A stretch of 8,023 nucleotides of DNA, taken from positions 1-8,023 of the forward strand of contig JAQBZA010000123.1 of the NCBI GenBank assembly GCA_027622795.1, written 5' to 3'. The position numbers and the translations under genes are program-made. This document shows, one piece after another, positions 1 to 5,927 of the stretch. The stretch comes from Planctomycetota bacterium (GTDB lineage Bacteria > Planctomycetota > Planctomycetia > Pirellulales > UBA1268). Below the pieces are notes generated by a model. The model made no database searches. It was not told the origin of the DNA and worked only from the letters and a program-made list of their open reading frames with translations. How positions within the stretch are numbered: the stretch's first letter is position 1; each line of letters opens with the position of its first letter.

Positions 1-996
1 GAGTGCGACCGGTGGCAGGCTGGCTTGGGAGATGTTCATGCGGGCAAGTCGGATGTGCCGCGGTCCGCGACACGCTGCACAGGTGCCGGCCAAACGTGAC
101 CAGTCCCAGAGATCGATTGTCACAAGTGTCTCAGCGATCTGGCCCATAGTGCCCGCGCGCCGCCGGGCCCCGTCGACGAGCCGAGCAGCCGCCCGTTCGA
201 GATGCGCGGCGGTGGGAAGTGAACATTGTCCGTCGGCAAGGAGCGCGTCGATGAAACCATTGCCGGGTCGAAGGGGTACGACGCTCACATGCCGGGCGCC
301 ATGGGTAGCCGCGAAGGTGACGCCACGGGCAGCCTCCTCCACGAACATATCCGGGTCAACCCAGGGCAGTCCGAGAAGCACAAAGGCCCGAATGTCAGTA
401 TCCCAACTCCGGAGGCGATCGCAGGCGGCCATGAAGTCGTCGAGTGACATCTGTTTGCCAAGTCGGGGGAGCACGTCGGCGTGAACGGTCTCGAGCCCCA
501 TGGCGATCTCGAGTCGGCCGGTGAGCTGCTCGCGAAACCGCGGTATACCGTCATCGCAGAGCCGAGGATGGTTTTCGACGATCACTCGTTCATAGTCACC
601 GATGAGCTGTGCGATGGCAGGTAGATCACCAGGCGGGACGCAGCGGGGATCGAAAAAATTGCTGCCGTTGTAGAGCTTGATCCACCTTCTCCCGGCCACG
701 CTGCCGTCGAAGATATCACCAGTAGGCGAACCAATGCTCCAGGGGTGCGCGATGGCCAGTCGCACCTGTTGGGTGAGCCGCCCTGAAGCCGTGGGTGCCG
801 GGAGGGTGTGCCGCCAAAGGTCGCACATGACGCAGGTGAAGCGACACTCGGCACCAGCCAGAATGACCACTCGTGTGGCAACGCCTCCACCAGGTGCGGA
901 AACCTCCCACTCGTCCCACATCGATACCGGCACCTCGGGGTCAACCATGGCCCGGGGACCGCGGAGTTTTCGCACGTCAGACCGCAGATGCACCAT
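1..996 (-). CDS. Radical SAM enzyme, possibly of the RaSEA-like (COG1244-type) group; 3' end off the window
   Basis: The minus-strand frame is open from 996 to the left edge, giving 332 codons without a stop. The diagnostic feature is a CxxxCxxC cluster at residues 51, 55 and 58 (CRFTCVMC), the site that binds the [4Fe-4S] cluster cleaving S-adenosylmethionine. Downstream are features typical of a radical SAM barrel: a strand ending IKLYNGSNFFD, the stretch VIVENHP, the motif MGLETVHADVLPRLGKQMS, and FVLLGLPW. Near the visible end is a second Cys pair, CAAC at 306-309, followed by an Arg-rich segment (RGPRHIRLARMN). The overall pattern reminds me of archaeosine-type RaSEA proteins and their uncharacterised bacterial relatives, but this is recall, not a search; the substrate is unknown. 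The frame is closed by TGA at 1005-1003, so the start is ATG 996, GTG 993 or ATG 948. It is transcribed away from the cytochrome operon. Radical SAM membership is solid; the subfamily is tentative. Confidence 0.88.
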   Translation of the reverse strand, partial: MVHLRSDVRKLRGPRAMVDPEVPVSMWDEWEVSAPGGGVATRVVILAGAECRFTCVMCDLWRHTLPAPTASGRLTQQVRLAIAHPWSIGSPTGDIFDGSVAGRRWIKLYNGSNFFDPRCVPPGDLPAIAQLIGDYERVIVENHPRLCDDGIPRFREQLTGRLEIAMGLETVHADVLPRLGKQMSLDDFMAACDRLRSWDTDIRAFVLLGLPWVDPDMFVEEAARGVTFAATHGARHVSVVPLRPGNGFIDALLADGQCSLPTAAHLERAAARLVDGARRRAGTMGQIAETLVTIDLWDWSRLAGTCAACRGPRHIRLARMNISQASLPPVAL

Positions 997-997
997 A

Positions 998-1003
998 CCT
1001 CCT
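998..1003 (-). promoter_or_regulatory. Shine-Dalgarno AGGAGG of the radical SAM gene
   Basis: The minus strand reads AGGAGG here, a perfect anti-16S match. It lies only 1 nt from ATG 996 and 4 nt from GTG 993. The usual spacing is about 5-9 nt, so GTG 993 may be the real initiation codon, although ATG 996 remains the default call. Confidence 0.55.
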
Positions 1004-1062
1004 CATCGTATCGTGATGGCCCGTGTGAATCATCAAGGAACAGTCATGATGCTGCACGACGA

Positions 1063-1071
1063 TGCTACAAT
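1063..1071 (+). promoter_or_regulatory. Candidate extended -10 element (TGCTACAAT) for the cytochrome operon
   Basis: TGCTACAAT matches the extended -10 form TGnTATAAT with one mismatch. It lies about 100 nt upstream of the preferred start at 1175. No convincing -35 hexamer is found 16-18 nt upstream, which is tolerable for extended -10 promoters. A small dyad, CGATG (1060-1064) and CATCG (1072-1076), flanks the hexamer and could be an operator or chance. If real, the promoter would exclude the in-frame ATG at 1046 as start. The match is short and rests on sigma-70 rules from other bacteria. Confidence 0.3.
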
Positions 1072-1162
1072 CATCGGCTGGCGGGGTTCGATGCGGCTAG
1101 TTGCCAAAAGGGCCTGGCAGCGTTTTGCCGCACGGATCCCGCGAGTGTGCGGAGTTCGGCAT

Positions 1163-1167
1163 GGGAG
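1163..1167 (+). promoter_or_regulatory. Ribosome-binding site (GGGAG) that supports the start at 1175
   Basis: GGGAG lies 7 nt before ATG 1175, a standard spacing. The ATG at 1046 also has an AAGGA-like site 6 nt upstream, but the protein from 1046 to 1174 looks like translated non-coding DNA, while the product from 1175 starts with a short Arg-rich segment followed directly by a membrane helix. Confidence 0.5.
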
Positions 1168-1174
1168 CATACGC

Positions 1175-4021
1175 ATGAACAACGTTCACGGGGATGTGGC
1201 CCGCCGACGCCGTCCTTACGCGCCGGCAGTGGGGCCGCGACTGCGCGTGCTGCTGGTGGCGGTGCTCGCCACGTTGGCTGCCTTGGGTGCGAACTCAGCC
1301 TACCTCGCCTCCGTGACGGCGGCTGAATGGTTCACCGGCGACACGTGGCAAGGGTGGCTTTATCAGTGGATGTTTCTTGGACACCTTGTGATCGGGCTGC
1401 TGTTTGCGATTCCGTTTCTCCTGTTCGCGGTGCTGCATCTCCTCGCAACCCGCCACCGCCGCAATCGCCGTGCCGTTCGGGTGGGCTACGTACTGTTGGC
1501 CGTGGCGATCGCGGTGCTCGGTTCTGGTGGGCTTCTGGTGGGGATGCGGGTCACCAATGCTGCCGCCGGGGTCCCGGGCATGACCCGACTGGTCTATTGG
1601 GTGCATGTGCTGGGGCCTCTGGTCGCTTGCTGGCTTTATTGGCTGCACCGTCTTGCCGGCCCGCCAATTCGTTGGGGCGTGGGGCTCAGTTGGGCTGGCA
1701 TTGTGGTCACCGCCATCGCCGGCCTGCTCGTTCTTCATGCTCAGGACCCACGGCGGCTCCACCGGCAAGGGTCCGACGAGGGGGCTCGTTACTTCGAGCC
1801 GTCGCTCGCCCGTACCGCGACCGGTGAGTTCATTCCTGCCAAAACGCTGATGATGGACGACGACTGCCGGCGGTGCCACGCCGATGCGCACGCCCGTTGG
1901 GAAGGAAGTGCCCACCACTTCAGTTCGTTCAACAACCCACTCTACCTGGCGAGTGTCAGAGAAACTCGGCGGGTTGCCCTCGGGCGGGATGGGGATGTGC
2001 GGGCCGCCCGCTGGTGCGCCGGCTGCCACGACCCGGTACCCTTCTTCAGTGGTGCCTTCGATCATCCCGAATTCGATGACGTCCACGATCCAACGGCTCA
2101 TGCCGGCATCACCTGCACCTCCTGCCACGCCATTACGCACGTCAACAGCACGCGCGGCAACGCCGACTACACGATCGATGAACCGCTGCTCTATCCCTTT
2201 GCGACGGCCCGCCACGCGGGGCTCACCTGGATTCATGATCAACTCGTAAAGGCCAAGCCGGCGCTGCACAAGAAGACCTTCCTGAAGGAGTTTCACCATG
2301 ACGCCGAGTTCTGTTCGACCTGCCACAAGGTCAGCATTCCCGGTGAACTCAATCACTACAAGGAATTTCTGCGTGGCCAGAATCACTACGACTCCTTTTT
2401 ACTGTCAGGTGTATCCGGCCACGGCGCGAGGAGTTTCTACTATCCGGAGAAGGCACGGGCCAACTGCAATGACTGTCACATGCCACTTCGGGAGGCTGCC
2501 GACTTCGGCGCAGCGATACGTGACGACACCGGGCGGCTCACGGTGCATGACCATCTGTTTCCGGGAGCCAACACCGGCCTCGCAGCGCTGCTCGGGCGGC
2601 CCGATGTGATCGAGGCACATCAGGGATTTTTGGAGGATGCCGTCCGCGTCGATCTCTTTGGCCTCCGGAAGGGGATGGCGATCGATGGCCCACTCACTGC
2701 GCCGCTCTGGTCAGGGCAACCCGGGCTGCAGGCAGGCCGAAGCTACGTTCTGGAGACTGTCATTCGCACCCTCGCGCTCGGGCACCTGTTCACTCAAGGG
2801 ACGGTCGATTCCAACGAGGTCTGGCTCGACATCAGCGTGGAGAGTGAAGGCCGCGTGATTGGTCGTAGTGGTGCACTCGATCCAGCGGCGGGCAACAGCG
2901 TCGATCCGGCGGCGCACTTCGTCAACGTGTTCATGCTCGACCGTGATGGCAATCGCATCGATCGTCGCAACGTCCAGGATATCTTTGTGCCGCTCTATGA
3001 TCACCAGATACCACCTGGCGCGGCCTGGACGGTGCATTACGGCCTCGAGCTACCGGCCGACGCGGTCGCCCCCGTTACGATCCGAGCCAAACTCCAGTAT
3101 CGAAAGTTCGACACGGCTTTCCTGACCTTCGTGGCGGAGCAGGCACGTCCCGGCGACCCGCCCACGAAGGGGATTACGCCGGGCCGGCCCGCCTTCAACG
3201 AGCTGCCGATCACGACTCTTGCCGAGGCCGAGGTGACCTTGCTGATCGAGGATCCCTCAGTGGAGAAGGCTGACGCGGCGGAGCCAGTGATGGTGGAGCA
3301 AGTCCATGATGAACCAAGTCACGTCGCCACATGGGAGCGGTGGAACGACTATGGCATCGGCCTGCTCGTCAAGGGCAAGGGAGAGTTGCGACAGGCGGAA
3401 GAGGCCTTTCTCGAGGTGGAACGCCTTGGCCGCTTCGATGGACCACTCAATCTTGCACGTGTCTATCTTGCTGAGGGGCGGATCGATGAGGCCGCCGCGG
3501 CACTTGAACGGGCGGCGGCTCACACGGCTCCTGCCCCGCCCGCCTGGACGTTGGCGTGGCTTGCCGGACAGGTAAGCCGCCAACAGGGCAATCTGGAGGA
3601 AGCCGAGGCAAACTTTCGGAAGGTGCTCGAGGATCACACCCCGGAGATGCGGGCGAGGGGATTCGATTTCAGTCGTGACTACGAGGTACGGAATCTCCTT
3701 GCCCTCACGCTCTTTGACCGCGCCAGTCGGCTGCGTGGTTCGTTGGCTGCATCGGATCGTCGTCGCATTCTCGGCGAGGCGGCGGCTGAGTTCGAAAAGA
3801 CATTGGCGATCGACGCTGAAAACATCGTCGCCCACTACAATCTTGCCCGCATCCATGATGAACTGGGGGATAGGGAGGTGGCAGAGCGGCACCGGCAGCT
3901 CCACGCACGGTACAAACGCGATGACAATGCCGCAGACCGTGCCGTGCGACTCGCGCGGGAAAAATACCCGGCGGCCGACCGTGCTGCCGAAGCGGTTGCG
4001 ATCTATCCGCTGCATGAATGA
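1175..4021 (+). CDS. Membrane-anchored pentaheme c-type cytochrome with C-terminal TPR domain
   Basis: The 948-residue product is a predicted electron-transfer protein. Domains in order: a basic N-terminus; five predicted transmembrane helices at about 24-46, 66-92, 103-123, 138-160 and 168-188; an extracytoplasmic c-haem domain; a beta-rich region at about 500-655; and TPR-like helical repeats at about 720-940. The c-haem sites are CRRCH 231, CAGCH 281, CTSCH 314, CSTCH 380 and CNDCH 431. Conserved-looking surroundings include GSAHHFSSFNNPLY after haem 1 and LRGQNHYDSFLLSGVSGHG between haems 4 and 5. The helices contain His70/His88 and His144/His158, possible b-haem ligands. There is no CXXCK site, which argues against NrfA nitrite reductase. 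The open frame extends back to 677, but that part overlaps the opposite-strand radical SAM gene and lacks protein-like character, so I start at 1175 (alternatives 1046 and 1091). The stop overlaps the next gene. The multihaem assignment is firm; partner and substrate are unknown. Confidence 0.9.
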   Translation: MNNVHGDVARRRRPYAPAVGPRLRVLLVAVLATLAALGANSAYLASVTAAEWFTGDTWQGWLYQWMFLGHLVIGLLFAIPFLLFAVLHLLATRHRRNRRAVRVGYVLLAVAIAVLGSGGLLVGMRVTNAAAGVPGMTRLVYWVHVLGPLVACWLYWLHRLAGPPIRWGVGLSWAGIVVTAIAGLLVLHAQDPRRLHRQGSDEGARYFEPSLARTATGEFIPAKTLMMDDDCRRCHADAHARWEGSAHHFSSFNNPLYLASVRETRRVALGRDGDVRAARWCAGCHDPVPFFSGAFDHPEFDDVHDPTAHAGITCTSCHAITHVNSTRGNADYTIDEPLLYPFATARHAGLTWIHDQLVKAKPALHKKTFLKEFHHDAEFCSTCHKVSIPGELNHYKEFLRGQNHYDSFLLSGVSGHGARSFYYPEKARANCNDCHMPLREAADFGAAIRDDTGRLTVHDHLFPGANTGLAALLGRPDVIEAHQGFLEDAVRVDLFGLRKGMAIDGPLTAPLWSGQPGLQAGRSYVLETVIRTLALGHLFTQGTVDSNEVWLDISVESEGRVIGRSGALDPAAGNSVDPAAHFVNVFMLDRDGNRIDRRNVQDIFVPLYDHQIPPGAAWTVHYGLELPADAVAPVTIRAKLQYRKFDTAFLTFVAEQARPGDPPTKGITPGRPAFNELPITTLAEAEVTLLIEDPSVEKADAAEPVMVEQVHDEPSHVATWERWNDYGIGLLVKGKGELRQAEEAFLEVERLGRFDGPLNLARVYLAEGRIDEAAAALERAAAHTAPAPPAWTLAWLAGQVSRQQGNLEEAEANFRKVLEDHTPEMRARGFDFSRDYEVRNLLALTLFDRASRLRGSLAASDRRRILGEAAAEFEKTLAIDAENIVAHYNLARIHDELGDREVAERHRQLHARYKRDDNAADRAVRLAREKYPAADRAAEAVAIYPLHE

Positions 4022-5892
4022 GGCCCATGTCACATCCTGACGCGTCTGAGACAAGCGCCGACGATCCGGTCGACCTGGATGATCGAGTGATCGCCGTCGC
4101 CTTGCGGCGATCACTCATTGCGGTGTGCTTCCTCGCGATCGTGATCACTGGTGGCTGGTTCATTCTGCGGCAACAGCCACCGATGCCGGTGATGCGGCAG
4201 GCGCCGCTTACCTTGCCAACAGGCCGCGCCCTGCCAGCCCTGACCATTCCGACACTTCCCTTCACCGACATCACCACTGAAGCCGGCATTCGGTTCACCC
4301 ATCAGAATGGAGCGGCGGGGGAGAAGCTTCTGCCGGAGACGATGGGCAGCGGCTGTGGATTCATCGATTTTGACAACGACGGCGATCAGGATCTGGTGCT
4401 GGTGAATGCCCGGCGATGGCCGTGGGACGAGCGGGCAGATGCCGGTCAGGCAACCACCGCGCTGTATCAAAACGATGGCACCGGACAGTTCACCGATATC
4501 ACCGCCGGAAGCGGGCTCGATGCATCGCTGTATGGCACGGGCCTCGCCGTTGGTGATGTCGACAGCGATGGACTCACCGATGTGTTCATCGCCTGTGTCG
4601 GCAATGACCGGCTCTTTCGCAATCTCGGCGAGGGGCGTTTCCAGGACATCACGGAGGTGGCCGGAATCGCGGGGCCGGCCGACGCATGGAGCACGAGTTG
4701 CGGCTTCTTCGACGCTGATGCCGACGGAGATCTCGACCTCTTCGTCTGCAACTATGTCGAGTGGTCACGGGATCTCGATCGCGGTCAGGATTTCCGCCTC
4801 GTCGACGGAAACCGTGCCTATGGCCGTCCCCAAAACTTCGGCGGCAGTTGTGCACGGCTCTATCAAAATGACGGTGGCGGTCATTTTAACGACGTATCCG
4901 CGGCCGCCGGAATCTGCGTCATGAACCCTGCCACCGGTGCCTCCATGGCCAAGTCTCTGGGGCTGGCCTTCGACGACCTCGATGGGGATGGGGCGACCGA
5001 CGTGGTCGTGGCCAACGATACGGTGCAAAACTTCCTGTTCCACAACCGTGGTGACGGCACATTTGCCGAGGTAGGCGGGCTCACCGGGCTGGCCTTCGAC
5101 ATGGAGGGCCGAGCTCGGGGAGCCATGGGAATCGACATCGGGCGTTTCCGGAATGATGCCGACATCGGGATCGTGATCGGAAACTTTGCCAATGAAATGA
5201 CGGCGCTCTATGTGTCGCGCAATGCCGCGCTTGCCTTTCGTGACGATGCGATCTCCAACGGCCTGGGGCCTCCGACCCGGCTCGAGTTGACGTTTGGTGT
5301 TGCGTTTGCCGATGTCGACCTCGATGGACGCCTCGATATTCTTGCCGCTAATGGCCACCTCGAGGAGGACATCAACCGGGTGCAGCGGACTCAGTTTTAC
5401 GCCCAGCCGCCCCGGCTCTACTGGAATTGTGGCACCGAATATGCCACAGAGTTTGTGCCGGTGCCGAAATCAAGCACAGGCGAAGGCTTTGCCCGACCTC
5501 TTGTCGGTCGGAGCCTCTCCGTGGCCGACATCGATGCCGATGGAGATCTTGATTGCCTGATCACGGCCAGCGGTGGGCCGCCACGACTGCTCCGCAATGA
5601 GCAGGCGCTCGGGCACCATTGGCTCCGACTCAGGCTTGTGGGTACGAGTCCCAACAAGGAAGCGATCGGGGCCGTCGTGACGCTGCATCGCGGGCTCGCA
5701 AAGGAGTCCGCTGGCACACAGTTTCGTTGCGTGAGCCCGACTCGGGGTTACCAGTCACAGAGTGAACTGCCGGTGACATTTGGCCTGGGGTCTGATCCAG
5801 ATACCGGCACCGTGCGGATCCGCTGGCCGGATGGGGGTACGACCGAGCATGTCGATCTTGCACCGGACCGGCTCCACGTCATTCGTCGTTGA
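4018..5892 (+). CDS. CRTAC1-like FG-GAP/VCBS repeat protein with C-terminal ASPIC/UnbV domain
   Basis: The 624-residue product is predicted to be anchored by one N-terminal helix (about 32-50, after an acidic cytoplasmic tail) and otherwise exported. Residues 82-530 form repeated VCBS/FG-GAP units, each with a calcium-loop pattern DxDxDGxxD. Six are intact, starting at residues 117, 180, 232, 320, 432 and 504; a seventh position, near 376-384, is degenerate. Such units usually fold as a beta-propeller. Residues 533-624 match the ASPIC/UnbV domain: HHWLRLRLVG, NKEAIGAVVTL, SPTRGYQSQS, VTFGLG and VRIRWPDGG. Family members are secreted or surface proteins of unclear molecular role, often encoded beside TPR or cytochrome proteins. 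Start ATG 4018 overlaps the upstream TGA as ATGA, implying translational coupling; ATG 4027 is the alternative, with GAGG 3 nt before it. Its placement between two cytochromes suggests a structural or docking role in the same complex, which is inference. Confidence 0.9.
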   Translation: MRPMSHPDASETSADDPVDLDDRVIAVALRRSLIAVCFLAIVITGGWFILRQQPPMPVMRQAPLTLPTGRALPALTIPTLPFTDITTEAGIRFTHQNGAAGEKLLPETMGSGCGFIDFDNDGDQDLVLVNARRWPWDERADAGQATTALYQNDGTGQFTDITAGSGLDASLYGTGLAVGDVDSDGLTDVFIACVGNDRLFRNLGEGRFQDITEVAGIAGPADAWSTSCGFFDADADGDLDLFVCNYVEWSRDLDRGQDFRLVDGNRAYGRPQNFGGSCARLYQNDGGGHFNDVSAAAGICVMNPATGASMAKSLGLAFDDLDGDGATDVVVANDTVQNFLFHNRGDGTFAEVGGLTGLAFDMEGRARGAMGIDIGRFRNDADIGIVIGNFANEMTALYVSRNAALAFRDDAISNGLGPPTRLELTFGVAFADVDLDGRLDILAANGHLEEDINRVQRTQFYAQPPRLYWNCGTEYATEFVPVPKSSTGEGFARPLVGRSLSVADIDADGDLDCLITASGGPPRLLRNEQALGHHWLRLRLVGTSPNKEAIGAVVTLHRGLAKESAGTQFRCVSPTRGYQSQSELPVTFGLGSDPDTGTVRIRWPDGGTTEHVDLAPDRLHVIRR

Positions 5893-5927
5893 CCAATCAC
5901 TCCCGTGGCTTGTTTGTTGGTGTCAGC

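Noticed and set aside
32..484. 150-codon plus-strand open frame
   Set aside because: It is Ser/Arg/Ala-rich, typical of an antisense frame in GC-rich DNA, and lies opposite the radical SAM gene.
677..1174. Upstream extension of the pentaheme cytochrome frame to 677
   Set aside because: The extra 166 residues overlap the radical SAM gene on the other strand, whose frame contains a clear CxxxCxxC motif, and the plus-strand translation has no membrane, haem or other protein-like pattern. The start at 1175 has a well-spaced ribosome-binding site.
1295..2386. 363-codon minus-strand open frame opposite the pentaheme cytochrome
   Set aside because: The plus strand here encodes transmembrane helices and four CXXCH sites; the minus frame has no recognisable motif and is explained as a shadow.
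1175..4021. Pentaheme ammonia-forming nitrite reductase (NrfA)
   Set aside because: Five haem sites match the count, but NrfA-type enzymes usually carry a CXXCK active-site haem motif, which is absent, and the membrane module plus TPR tail do not fit NrfA.
3257..4114. 285-codon minus-strand open frame opposite the TPR region
   Set aside because: It spans the junction of two well-supported plus-strand genes and shows no motif; it is a shadow in GC-rich DNA.
5889..5927. TTG start for the heptaheme cytochrome overlapping the upstream stop
   Set aside because: Possible by TTGA coupling, but the 13 added residues weaken the signal-sequence layout and TTG is a rarer start; ATG 5928 gives a basic residue followed directly by the hydrophobic core.
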